A DNA stretch of 64,000 bases, taken from Bacteroidota bacterium. GTDB taxonomy: Bacteria; Bacteroidota; Bacteroidia; Bacteroidales; JACABE01. A program made the translations under genes and the position numbers. Positions within the stretch are counted from its first letter, which is position 1. Each line of letters begins with the position of its first letter. The notes under the pieces were generated by a model. The model was not told the DNA's origin, did no database searches, and was given only the letters and a program-made list of their open reading frames with translations. Below, piece by piece: positions 36,197 to 44,904 of the stretch. The stretch spans positions 1-64,000 of the forward strand of contig JAPLDQ010000003.1 of NCBI GenBank assembly GCA_026391675.1. Reading direction: 5' to 3'.

Positions 36197-37180
36197 TCAC
36201 TTTACGCTTTCTTCAATCAACATAGTATAAATTTCCATGATGGTCATGCCCATGGCACGGATTTGTTGCGGAACAATACTTTCAGCTGACTGACCGGGCA
36301 CTGTATTTACTTCAAGGAAAAACAAATCATTTGTTTTATCTTTTAATATAAAATCAAACCTGACAACACCTTTACAATTCAGTTTATTGTACAAAAAGGC
36401 AGCCGTAGATTTAATTTTAATGGTAATGGCTTCATCTACTTCTGCAGGTGTAACTTCCTTTGATTTGCCCTTGTATTTGGCCTCGTAATCAAAGTACTCA
36501 TTTTCAGATATGATTTGTGTAACAGGAAAAACCAGGAGATTATCATTTGCCTTTATCATACCACAGCTTAATTCCCTGCCTCCGATAAATTCTTCTATCA
36601 AAACCTGGTCATCTTCATGAAAAGCCTTTTGAATGGCAGTTTCAAGTTCATTCTTATGATTTACCTTGGACATACCTATACTTGAACCGCCATTATTGGG
36701 TTTTACAAAACAAGGCAAAGAAATCTGATCCAGAATATGCTCAATAGTATAGGCATGTTGCTTAAACAGGTGAACTGATTTTGAAACATTTATACCGGCA
36801 GCCGCTACTATCTTATTGCAGAAACTCTTGTTAAAAGTAATGGCTGAAGTGGTGTGATCACAGGTAGTATAAGGAATATCAAGTAAATCAAAATAGCCCT
36901 GTAACCTGCCGTCTTCGCCGGGAGTGCCGTGTATTGCTATAAAAGCGCAATGAAAATTTATTTTCTTATTATTTAAGGTTAAACTGAAATCATTTTTATC
37001 AATCTGAAGCTTTTCTCCTTTTTCATCAACAAAATGCCAATCTTTCTTGTAAAGATTGATCTTAAAAACATTATAAAGCGTTTTATCTATATTTTGCTCA
37101 ATAATTATTGCGCTTTTATATGAAATTTCAGCTTCGCCTGAATTTCCACCGGCTAATAAAGCGATATTCTTTTTATTCAT
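36197..37180 (-). CDS. ddl: D-alanine--D-alanine ligase
   Basis: 327 aa. Ddl N-domain (ALLAGGNSGEAEISYKSA), the substrate-facing HGTPGEDGRLQGYFD, and an ATP-grasp domain with CFVKPNNGGSSIGMSKV, EEFIGGRELSCGM, and FFLEVNTVPGQSAESIVPQQ at the metal-binding end. Reaction: joins two D-Ala with ATP use to give the dipeptide for peptidoglycan precursors. Its own -7 element lies 34 bases upstream. Distance from the polysaccharide deacetylase gene suggests separate transcription. Confidence 0.97.
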   Translation of the reverse strand: MNKKNIALLAGGNSGEAEISYKSAIIIEQNIDKTLYNVFKINLYKKDWHFVDEKGEKLQIDKNDFSLTLNNKKINFHCAFIAIHGTPGEDGRLQGYFDLLDIPYTTCDHTTSAITFNKSFCNKIVAAAGINVSKSVHLFKQHAYTIEHILDQISLPCFVKPNNGGSSIGMSKVNHKNELETAIQKAFHEDDQVLIEEFIGGRELSCGMIKANDNLLVFPVTQIISENEYFDYEAKYKGKSKEVTPAEVDEAITIKIKSTAAFLYNKLNCKGVVRFDFILKDKTNDLFFLEVNTVPGQSAESIVPQQIRAMGMTIMEIYTMLIEESVK

Positions 37181-37213
37181 TTTGCTTTGTGTGTGTTTTT
37201 TTTATTACTGAAA

Positions 37214-37221
37214 CAAAATTA
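37214..37221 (-). promoter_or_regulatory. ddl: -7 element TAATTTTG for ddl
   Basis: TAnnTTTG on the minus strand, 34 bases before the ATG. Confidence 0.6.
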
Positions 37222-37280
37222 ATGTTTTAATTTCTTACAAAATCATCTGTAACTATTAATTAATCACATTTTATTGTTCA

Positions 37281-38129
37281 TTAATTTTTATTACTTTTCA
37301 ATGGAAATTTATTTAGTCTGGCAAACAGATATCCTCTTTTTCTCAGTTCAGGCACAATTTTCTGCATCGCTTCAAAGGTATTCCATTTCGGATGATTAAA
37401 ATGCATGATAATTATTGCTCCCGGTTTTACTGTAGTTAGTACATTTGCTGTGATAACCGAATCAGGTGTATTTGCAACTGCATCACCTGACAACACCTGA
37501 AAACTTACTGTAATAATACCCAGTTCGAATGCCATTCGGGCACAGGCCTCATCAATAAAGGCTGTTGCTGAACGGAAAAATTTGGGTTTATAATTAGTTA
37601 ATGCTTCTATTTTCTTAGCATTTGCTTCTATTTCATCAAAAGCATCGCCAACATTTGCTGTGCCGCGTATACCATATTCACTTTCGCCATCAACAGAACA
37701 GGGTTTATGGTTTAAGCCATGGTTTTCTATTTCAAATAAACTGTCTTTACTTAATTCTAAGAAGGTTTCAAAATGAGAATCTATCCATTTGCCGGTAATA
37801 AATAAAGTAGCAGGTATTTTTTCCCGTCTTAGATATTCAATTAATTCTTTATCATAGCCACTTCCCTTTTCGCCGCCACAGGCATCAAAAGTAAATGCTA
37901 CATATTTTTGCTGGGTAGCTAAATCTTCATCAACACCTTTAACAAATTCGCCCCAATGACCCGGTTTTGCATGTATATATTCGTGAACAACGCGCTTCTT
38001 AAGTTTCATGTATTCAACATCCTGCTTCAATTTTTTCAGAAACTTTTTGTTTGAAAAAGCTTTTGAATTCTGAGCAAAACCGGCATTAAAACTAATTATT
38101 AAATATATAAACAGGAGGAATCTGAGCAT
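37281..38129 (-). CDS. Secreted polysaccharide deacetylase-like protein (NodB homology)
   Basis: 282 aa. A signal peptide (MLRFLLFIYLIISFNAGFAQ) is followed by a NodB-type domain (about 75-275). Motif 1 reads TFDACGG, where the usual TFDDG second Asp is replaced by Ala; motif 2 is ENHGLNHKPCS with the H-x3-H metal pair. Later motifs include FFRSATAFID and IIIMHFNHP with a His near the end. Known: these enzymes remove N- or O-acetyl groups from glycans such as peptidoglycan. The DAC variant occurs in some family members, so activity is plausible but not assured. Confidence 0.85.
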   Translation of the reverse strand: MLRFLLFIYLIISFNAGFAQNSKAFSNKKFLKKLKQDVEYMKLKKRVVHEYIHAKPGHWGEFVKGVDEDLATQQKYVAFTFDACGGEKGSGYDKELIEYLRREKIPATLFITGKWIDSHFETFLELSKDSLFEIENHGLNHKPCSVDGESEYGIRGTANVGDAFDEIEANAKKIEALTNYKPKFFRSATAFIDEACARMAFELGIITVSFQVLSGDAVANTPDSVITANVLTTVKPGAIIIMHFNHPKWNTFEAMQKIVPELRKRGYLFARLNKFPLKSNKN

Positions 38130-38166
38130 AAATATGAATCTAAAATAATATCGAAATTTGTTTTTG

Positions 38167-38174
38167 CAAAATTA
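38167..38174 (-). promoter_or_regulatory. -7 element TAATTTTG for the polysaccharide deacetylase gene
   Basis: TAnnTTTG on the minus strand, 38 bases before the ATG at 38129. Confidence 0.55.
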
Positions 38175-38392
38175 ACTAAAATAAAAATTACATTTATTAT
38201 TAAGTTATCCCTGACGGAAAGAGATTATTGGCGGGAAGCAAAGAAAATGAGTGTTGATTGTATATCTTTTTATTTCTAAAATTTTCCCGCAGATTTTCAC
38301 AGATAAATATGAAATATCAACAAAAATGCATACTTAAAACCTGTCAGCGTGCTTGAACCTGACAGCGTTAAAATTCAAAAGCACTGTTTATA

Positions 38393-38420
38393 GAGATAGT
38401 CTCACTCAAAGTGAGCTATC
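38393..38420. repeat. Second copy of the GAGATAGTCTCACT hairpin
   Basis: It shares GAGATAGTCTCACT and AAAGTGAG with the terminator at 17946-17980, but the arms are shorter and no T run follows, and there is no gene end nearby. It looks like a dispersed hairpin rather than a working terminator. Confidence 0.75.
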
Positions 38421-38535
38421 ACTGAGGATATAATATCCCAAAAAAAAATGCATATCGCATCGTGACATATTTCACATTAATTCGTATTATTTTCTAATAT
38501 GTTGAAAAAATTTATGATTAAAAGAAAATAATTTA

Positions 38536-38543
38536 TATATTTG
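38536..38543 (+). promoter_or_regulatory. -7 element TATATTTG for the DUF4301 gene
   Basis: TAnnTTTG ending 20 bases before the ATG at 38563. Confidence 0.6.
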
Positions 38544-38562
38544 ATGTCAAATTACTTATGCC

Positions 38563-40110
38563 ATGTTCTCAAAAAATGATATTGAAGAATTTCAATTGAA
38601 AGGTATTGACGTAGCAACAATAGAACTTCAACTTGAAAATTTTAAAAACGGTTTTCCTTATATAAATTTAACTAAACCAGCTATTTATAACGATGGAATT
38701 TGTTTTTTTGAGAACGATGAAATTGAGCAGTATGTTAATATCTTTGAAACAGAGATACAACATCATGCTGTTTTGAAATTCGTACCTGCATCAGGAGCTG
38801 CAAGCCGCATGTTTCAAACCTTATATGCTTTCAGAGATAAATTTAAAGGAAGCGAAAAAGATGTTATAGCTTTTGAAAATGATAAAAGTTTTAATTCTGT
38901 TTATAAATTTATTACACAAATCAGGAAATTTGCCTTTTACGAAGATTTAAAGGAAGTGATGCTGGCTCATAAACTGAATATCGATGAATGCATACAAAAA
39001 CGTGATTATTTCTCTATCATTAGCTATTTACTGGATGATACAGGTTTAGGCTATGGCAACTTACCAAAAGGCTTATTAAAATTTCATAATTATGCTGAAT
39101 ATTCCAGAACTGCCATTGAAGAACATCTGGTAGAAGCAGCTCATTATGCATTGGGAAACGATACTATTGCAAGCATTCATTTTACTTTATCCCCCGAACA
39201 TATTGATAAATTTAATACGCATATTGGTCTTGTTAAACCGCATTATGAGGAAAAATTAAATGTAAAATTCAATATCAGCTATTCTATACAGAAACCATCC
39301 ACAGATACTGTTGCTGTGGATATGAGCAATAATTTTTTCAGGGATAGCAACGGCAAAATCGTTTTCCGGCCAGCCGGACATGGAGCCTTAATAGAAAACC
39401 TTAACGATTTACAGGGAGATATCATCTTCATCAAAAACATCGACAATATAGTACCTGACAAACTGAAAGAAAAAACTCATTTATTTAAAAAGGTAATTGG
39501 TGGGTTTTTAATCAGTTTGCAGCAAAGGACGTTTAAATACCTTAATTTGCTTAAAAGCAAACAGATAGATGTAAAAAAGATTGATGAAATTATTGATTTT
39601 GCAACAAAGCATTTACTTATTTATTTCCCTGATGATTTTAATTCCATGTCTGAAAAGGAAAGAATAAATTATTTATTTCAGAAACTTAACCGTCCTATCA
39701 GGATTTGCGGTATGGTTAAAAACGAAGGTGAACCCGGTGGAGGCCCTTTCTGGACGAAAAATGCAAAAGGTGAAATTTCATTACAAATTGTTGAATCTTC
39801 ACAAATTAACATAAATAATACAGCACAAAACCATATTTTCAGAGGAGCTACTCATTTTAATCCGGTAGATCTGGTATGCGGTGTAAAAGATTTTGAAGGG
39901 ATTTGCTTTGATTTAAAACAATTTGTTGACCCGACAACCGGTTTTATTTCAACCAAATCAAAAGACGGAAAAAACCTGAAAGCTCAGGAATTACCAGGCT
40001 TATGGAATGGTGCTATGGCAGACTGGATAAGTATTTTCGTTGAAGTTCCGATTATTACATTCAACCCTGTAAAAACCATCAACGATTTACTACGGATTGA
40101 ACATCAGTAA
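38563..40110 (+). CDS. DUF4301 family protein
   Basis: 515 aa, cytosolic (no signal or membrane segment). Characteristic motifs: FVPASGAASRMFQTLYAF near residue 75, DDTGLGYGNLPKGLLKFH, VFRPAGHGALIENLNDL (about 268) and GMVKNEGEPGGGPFWTKN (about 385). The PASGAASRM loop followed by KG and PAGHGAL motifs is reminiscent of nucleotidyltransferase-fold proteins that bind NTP-sugars. Known: the family is almost confined to Bacteroidota and has no proven function. Inference: a possible sugar-nucleotide enzyme. Monocistronic. Confidence 0.85.
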   Translation: MFSKNDIEEFQLKGIDVATIELQLENFKNGFPYINLTKPAIYNDGICFFENDEIEQYVNIFETEIQHHAVLKFVPASGAASRMFQTLYAFRDKFKGSEKDVIAFENDKSFNSVYKFITQIRKFAFYEDLKEVMLAHKLNIDECIQKRDYFSIISYLLDDTGLGYGNLPKGLLKFHNYAEYSRTAIEEHLVEAAHYALGNDTIASIHFTLSPEHIDKFNTHIGLVKPHYEEKLNVKFNISYSIQKPSTDTVAVDMSNNFFRDSNGKIVFRPAGHGALIENLNDLQGDIIFIKNIDNIVPDKLKEKTHLFKKVIGGFLISLQQRTFKYLNLLKSKQIDVKKIDEIIDFATKHLLIYFPDDFNSMSEKERINYLFQKLNRPIRICGMVKNEGEPGGGPFWTKNAKGEISLQIVESSQININNTAQNHIFRGATHFNPVDLVCGVKDFEGICFDLKQFVDPTTGFISTKSKDGKNLKAQELPGLWNGAMADWISIFVEVPIITFNPVKTINDLLRIEHQ

Positions 40111-40114
40111 ATTA

Positions 40115-40210
40115 AAATGAATTTAAAAGTTAGAATTCAGAAGTTAGAATTTTGTGCTTAGATAATTCTACATTCATAATTCATAATTTATAACTTATAA
40201 CTTACAACGC
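40115..40210. repeat. 7-bp slippage words after the DUF4301 gene
   Basis: AAGTTAGAATT pairs and ATTCATA/ACTTATA units between two convergent genes, of the same word family as at 36170. Confidence 0.75.
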
Positions 40211-41626
40211 CTATTTATGTTTATCTAAATAGTTATCCAGGAATCCTTTTACATCTTCTATAGAAATATGCTTGGCAATAATGTGGAAATTACTATCCAA
40301 TAGGAATATAACAGGCGTACTGATTATATCATATGCTTTATGATAATCAACATTGGCTTTGGTACCTGTTACACTTATCCAGTCGTGTTTGTTTTCGATA
40401 ATATATTTTTTCCAGCGTTCCAGATCGCTGTCAGTATCAATGGCATATACTTCAAGATTATACTTTGCCTTGTATTCATCGTAAAACTTTTTAACTTTTG
40501 GAACTTCTATTTTACAGTGTCCGCAATCAGTATCCCAGAATAATAAGAGGGTAAAATTACCCCTGCTGGTGCGCATTGAGATAAAAGTACCGGCAGTATC
40601 TGGCATTATCAACTCAGGAGCAGGTTTTCCTATTAATATGGGTTTTAATTGCATCGCTCTTTTTGAAATGGTTTCGAGTATGCCGGGTGTAACCCAGAAT
40701 GCCTGATTACCCATATAATATTTTTCAACCAGATGTACAAAAATCTCATCCTGACCCATGATGGTAGATTTTTCGTATTTATTGGTTAAATACCATACTG
40801 TATATTTAAACAACTCTTTACTTGGACGCGCTTTTTCAATAATTTCATCACAATCGGCAATAGTAGAATCATTGGAAGGAATAACCAGATTCTTAAAAAA
40901 ATATTCAAGTTTTGAATTATAAACAGGTGTACGTATTATCCTGTCGTCAGTAAAATCGATATTATCCCAATAATGTTTTTTATAATAATGATAGGCAAAT
41001 GTCGAGTCAATACTGCCATCAGCTTTTTTAGGGGCTTCGGGGATGTCGATATCTTTAGAGGATTTAAAAATTTTAGTCATTAAATGCAAAGGATTATCAA
41101 CCATAAATTTTTTCTTATAGCTGATAAGATCGTCATTAATTGCAGCTATTTGTTTTTTACACCATGCTACTGAATCTTTATTATCTTTCAGGCTTTCCAT
41201 TTTTTTCTGAAATGGAGCATATGCATCGTATTTTTCGCGGTTATAATTCTGGAAATTGAAATAAATATCATTATCAGGAGAACCTTTAATCTTTATATTC
41301 TTATAAAATTCAGGATAAGTGGTTTCAACTGAAAAATCTTGTTCTTTATCAATAATCAACTCGAAAAAATTTCTGTCATTAGTAATTACGAGATAAACAC
41401 CACCTGGTAGTGCTTCTTTGCCCGAAAAAACGAACAACTTCTTTGAATTGATTATGGCTGTATCTTTAATATACTGACTGCTTCCATAATAATTACCCAG
41501 GAATAAAGTGTCATTTTTATAATTATTTATTTTAATTTTAATTTTATACCCTCCTTTTTGAGCATAAGAAAAAAATGAAAAGAAGAGTAAAAAACAGAGA
41601 AGAGTAAGTTTCAATTTATTAAGCAT
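40211..41626 (-). CDS. TlpA-like thioredoxin-fold protein with DUF4369/DUF5106-type N-terminal region
   Basis: 471 aa from the ATG at 41626, where a signal peptide starts (MLNKLKLTLLCFLLFFSFFSYAQ); the longer ORF start has no support. After a beta-rich DUF4369-like N-domain (KIKINNYKNDTLFLGNYYG; about 25-120) comes a helical DUF5106-like middle (120-330) and a C-terminal TlpA/AhpC-type thioredoxin domain (about 335-471) with the redox motif DCGHCK and the cis-Pro region STPVIFLLD. Role: periplasmic thiol-disulfide exchange. The exact partner is unknown. Confidence 0.88.
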   Translation of the reverse strand: MLNKLKLTLLCFLLFFSFFSYAQKGGYKIKIKINNYKNDTLFLGNYYGSSQYIKDTAIINSKKLFVFSGKEALPGGVYLVITNDRNFFELIIDKEQDFSVETTYPEFYKNIKIKGSPDNDIYFNFQNYNREKYDAYAPFQKKMESLKDNKDSVAWCKKQIAAINDDLISYKKKFMVDNPLHLMTKIFKSSKDIDIPEAPKKADGSIDSTFAYHYYKKHYWDNIDFTDDRIIRTPVYNSKLEYFFKNLVIPSNDSTIADCDEIIEKARPSKELFKYTVWYLTNKYEKSTIMGQDEIFVHLVEKYYMGNQAFWVTPGILETISKRAMQLKPILIGKPAPELIMPDTAGTFISMRTSRGNFTLLLFWDTDCGHCKIEVPKVKKFYDEYKAKYNLEVYAIDTDSDLERWKKYIIENKHDWISVTGTKANVDYHKAYDIISTPVIFLLDSNFHIIAKHISIEDVKGFLDNYLDKHK

Positions 41627-41793
41627 AGTATTGATATTTAATATTTTATTATTAATTTCTATTTCTGAAATTTTATGACAAAGTAACAAAAATTATGCTA
41701 AATTTGTAAAGAATTTAACAATCTTTAAGACTTAGCAGGCATTGTAGCACATAGACAGTTTTTTTTCTTAAAAGGTTGTTCCAAACATAAATT

Positions 41794-43149
41794 ATGCTTT
41801 TAAATCAGAAATCAAAACCATTTATTATAATTGCTATCTTAATTATAGCAGCCTTAATTGGCGTTTTTTATGTTACAGCAAATGAAATGCCAAAGTATAA
41901 AGGATTTATGCTGTTTTTTTTCTTTATCATTTCACTTGATTTTTATTTATGGTTCAGTGTACGTAAGTTCTTTCAGCGGAATAAGGGTATTGTAAAGTAT
42001 TTACTAATATTTACCTATTGGCTGAGCATAATCTTATGTTTCATTTTTTTTATTTCGCAATTGTCTGTTGATATAAAAAGCTGGAATGCTGTTTACAGAA
42101 CATATCTTACAGGTATTATGATGGTATTGTTTTCAACCAAATTAATTGCTATTTTATTTCTGTGCATTGCTGATTTGTTACGTTTCTTAAAATTTGCCTA
42201 TACATTCATTTTTAAAAGAAATAAATTTCAGCAAAAATTCTCTAATCCCCGGTGGAAACCTTTATTATTCCTTGGGAATACAATCGCCATCTTTTTCTTA
42301 TTCTTACTTATTAATGGAATGATAAACGGAGAATTTGATTTTAAAATCAAAAAAATAAATTTAACGTTTAAGCAATTACCACCTGTATTTGATAAACTTA
42401 AAATTGTTCAGATTTCGGATATACATTTGGGAAGCTGGTATGGAAAAGCACCGCTTGAACGTGCAGTTAAAATGATTAATGATTTACATCCTGATATTAT
42501 CTGTTTTACCGGCGATCTTGTAAACTACACTACTTCCGAAGCTTTTAAATACGAAGATATCCTTAAAGAACTAAAAGCTCCCTTAGGAATATATTCTATA
42601 TTAGGCAATCATGATTATGGTGAATATGTGGTTTGGAAAAATGAAAAAGCCAGGGATGAAAATATGCTTGAATTATATGCGCTGGAAAAACGAATTGGCT
42701 GGCATTTGCTGTTAAACAGCAATATCAGCATAAAAAAAGACAGTAGTTCAATTTATATAGCCGGAGTTGAGAACTGGGGCAAAAGTGCCCGTTTTCAAAA
42801 GAAAGGAGACATCAATAAAGCAATAAATGGCATCGACAGCAATGCATTTACAATACTTCTGTCTCATGATCCCAGCCATTGGGATATAATTATCAGTAAA
42901 AACTATCAAAAAATACCATTAACCTTATCCGGACATACACATGGTATGCAAATGGGATTAGTAACAAATAATATAGAATGGAGCCCCTCATCTTTTATTT
43001 ACAAGCATTGGGCAGGATTATACTCAAATCCCGATTCAAAAAATCCTCAGTATTTATATGTCAACCGTGGATTGGGCGTAATAGGTTATCCCGGTAGAGT
43101 TGGGATTATGCCTGAGATTACACTGTTTGAATTAGGAATCAGGAAATAG
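41794..43149 (+). CDS. Membrane-anchored metallophosphoesterase
   Basis: 451 aa. About five N-terminal membrane helices (residues 9-28, 35-55, 68-88, 105-130, 150-170) are followed by a calcineurin-like phosphoesterase domain (about 205-450) with the full metal-binding series: QISDIHLGSWYG, FTGDLVNY, LGNHDYG, LSHDPSHWD and LSGHTHGMQMG. Known: related YkuE/YaeI-type proteins act on lipid or nucleotide phosphoesters. The substrate here is unknown. It stands alone between oppositely oriented genes. Confidence 0.92.
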   Translation: MLLNQKSKPFIIIAILIIAALIGVFYVTANEMPKYKGFMLFFFFIISLDFYLWFSVRKFFQRNKGIVKYLLIFTYWLSIILCFIFFISQLSVDIKSWNAVYRTYLTGIMMVLFSTKLIAILFLCIADLLRFLKFAYTFIFKRNKFQQKFSNPRWKPLLFLGNTIAIFFLFLLINGMINGEFDFKIKKINLTFKQLPPVFDKLKIVQISDIHLGSWYGKAPLERAVKMINDLHPDIICFTGDLVNYTTSEAFKYEDILKELKAPLGIYSILGNHDYGEYVVWKNEKARDENMLELYALEKRIGWHLLLNSNISIKKDSSSIYIAGVENWGKSARFQKKGDINKAINGIDSNAFTILLSHDPSHWDIIISKNYQKIPLTLSGHTHGMQMGLVTNNIEWSPSSFIYKHWAGLYSNPDSKNPQYLYVNRGLGVIGYPGRVGIMPEITLFELGIRK

Positions 43150-43218
43150 GAAATTATAAACAAGATGAAAAAGCTGCAAGTGATAAATGATCAGTGAACA
43201 GTGAATAGTTACCAATAA

Positions 43219-43938
43219 CTAAAAACCAATAGCTTTTTTCTCAAAATGCAGCCATAATTTTTCATCAGGAACAGGAGCCACAATAAAAACTTCTTCTTTT
43301 TTAACAGGATGAATAAAACATATAGAGCGGGCATGCAAACTAATGGATAAATCGCTGTTAGGCCTGGAAAACCCGTATTTTACATCACCTTTAATCGGGC
43401 AGCCAATTCCGGCTAACTGTGCTCTGATCTGATGATGTTTACCGGTCATTAATTCTATTTCCAGTAAATAATAAGTATCGCTTTTATCTATTATCCTGTA
43501 TTTTAGTTCAGCTCTGTGACAACCGGGCACTTCCTTTTCGTAAACATAAGATTTGTTTTGTTCTTCGTTCTTTTTCAGGAAATTGATTAAATGACCAACC
43601 TCTTCGGCAGGTTTATTCTTTACGATAGCCCAATAAAGCTTCTTAATATCTCTTTGTTGGAAAAGCTTTGCCATACGGCTCATAGCTTTGTCTGTTTTTG
43701 CAAAAATAACAACGCCACTAACAGGTCGGTCAAGTCGGTGAATTACTGATAAAAAAACATCACCGGGTTTTTCGTATTTTTCTTTTAAATAAATTTTTAC
43801 AAGTTCACCCAGCGGTTTATCGCCGGTTTTATCACCCTGTACAATTTGTGATGGGAATTTATTGAGTATTATTAAGTGATTATCTTCGTAGATAATTTGT
43901 CTGGCAATATTTTCAGCTGTTTTTGATAATTGAGGCAT
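43219..43938 (-). CDS. RluA-family RNA pseudouridine synthase
   Basis: 239 aa. Catalytic motif SVIHRLDRPVSGVVIFAKT (Asp in HRLD), followed by KLYWAIVKNKP and TGKHHQIRAQLAGIGCPIKGDVKYG, all typical of RluA/RluC/RluD. It has no S4 domain. It isomerises uridine to pseudouridine in rRNA or tRNA; the exact site cannot be told. The gene starts 11 bases after the panB stop on the same strand, so the two are probably cotranscribed. Confidence 0.95.
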   Translation of the reverse strand: MPQLSKTAENIARQIIYEDNHLIILNKFPSQIVQGDKTGDKPLGELVKIYLKEKYEKPGDVFLSVIHRLDRPVSGVVIFAKTDKAMSRMAKLFQQRDIKKLYWAIVKNKPAEEVGHLINFLKKNEEQNKSYVYEKEVPGCHRAELKYRIIDKSDTYYLLEIELMTGKHHQIRAQLAGIGCPIKGDVKYGFSRPNSDLSISLHARSICFIHPVKKEEVFIVAPVPDEKLWLHFEKKAIGF

Positions 43939-43949
43939 ATTCCCTTTGG

Positions 43950-44768
43950 TTAATACTGTTCTTTTTCGTTAGGGAAATCACGAATCTTAATATCGTGAAT
44001 ATAATTTCCTACAGCGCCATATATTTCTTCATATAAATTATGATACCTTCTTAAAAAACGGGGAGAGAAATCCTGAGTAATTCCAAGCATATCGTGTAAT
44101 ACTAATATCTGGCCATCAACTCCGCTACCGGCACCTATACCGATAATAGGTATTTTAAGTTCTGATGCAACTCTGGTAGCCAGTTGTGAAGGGACTTTTT
44201 CCAGCACAATAGAAAAACAACCTGCTTTTTCCAGCAAATGTGCATCTTCAATTAAGCGGTCTGCTTCATCCTTTTGTGTAGCCCTTACAACATAAGTTCC
44301 GAATTTATTGATTGATTGCGGTGTTAATCCCAAATGCCCCATTACCGGTATACCGGCTGATAATATTCTGTTAACAGACTCAATTACTTCCTGTCCGCCT
44401 TCTAATTTTACAGCATCAGCTCCTGTTTCTTTCATGATTCGGATAGACGAATTCAATGCTTCTTTAGAATTCCCCTGATAGGTACCAAAAGGTAAATCAA
44501 CAATAACCAATGCCCTGCTGACAGCTCTTACAACAGAAACACCATGGTAAATCATTTCATTTAATGTAATGGGCAATGTAGTCCGGTGACCTGCCATTAC
44601 ATTGGAAGCTGAATCACCAACCAATATGGCATCTATATTTGCTCTGTCGATTATCTTTGCGATTGAATAATCATAAGCAGTGAGCATAGCTATCTTTTCC
44701 CCTTTGTTCTTCATTTCCTGCAAAACATGGGTAGTAACTTTCGTAATAATATTTGGTAAAGCTGCCAT
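43950..44768 (-). CDS. panB: 3-methyl-2-oxobutanoate hydroxymethyltransferase
   Basis: 272 aa. Seen: [34 protein letters not shown] (metal-binding Asp region), [32 protein letters not shown], and the catalytic Glu region [10 protein letters not shown] followed by [24 protein letters not shown]. Reaction: adds a hydroxymethyl group from 5,10-methylene-THF to 2-oxoisovalerate to form ketopantoate, for pantothenate and CoA. First gene of a two-gene unit with the pseudouridine synthase gene. Confidence 0.98.
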   Translation of the reverse strand: MAALPNIITKVTTHVLQEMKNKGEKIAMLTAYDYSIAKIIDRANIDAILVGDSASNVMAGHRTTLPITLNEMIYHGVSVVRAVSRALVIVDLPFGTYQGNSKEALNSSIRIMKETGADAVKLEGGQEVIESVNRILSAGIPVMGHLGLTPQSINKFGTYVVRATQKDEADRLIEDAHLLEKAGCFSIVLEKVPSQLATRVASELKIPIIGIGAGSGVDGQILVLHDMLGITQDFSPRFLRRYHNLYEEIYGAVGNYIHDIKIRDFPNEKEQY

Positions 44769-44794
44769 AATTTATATTTATTAAATTCAGACTA

Positions 44795-44802
44795 CAAAGC
44801 TA
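44795..44802 (-). promoter_or_regulatory. panB: -7 element TAGCTTTG for panB
   Basis: TAnnTTTG on the minus strand, 27 bases before the ATG. Confidence 0.55.
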
Positions 44803-44851
44803 TAAAGTTTTTTATTAATTAAATTGTAAAATCCTAAATGATTTGACAAAA

Positions 44852-44880
44852 ATAAAAAAGTCCCGCTAAAAGCGGGACTC
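44852..44880 (-). terminator. Terminator after the DUF6588-like gene
   Basis: On the minus strand GAGTCCCGCT...AGCGGGACTTTTTT gives a GC-rich stem with a T run, about 25 bases after the stop. Confidence 0.9.
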
Positions 44881-44904
44881 AATATTTTATGTAACAATTA
44901 ACTA

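Larger units (their letters stand above)
38130..38562. other. 433-bp gene-free region with fragments of dispersed repeats
   Basis: Divergent promoter region. It contains a hairpin CTGTCAG...CTGACAG (38341-38365), a near copy of the terminator hairpin of 17946 (38393-38420), and words such as CCCGCAGATTTTCACAGAT that also appear near 2670 and 4950. No coding frame was recognised. Promoters for the flanking genes lie at its two ends. Confidence 0.7.
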
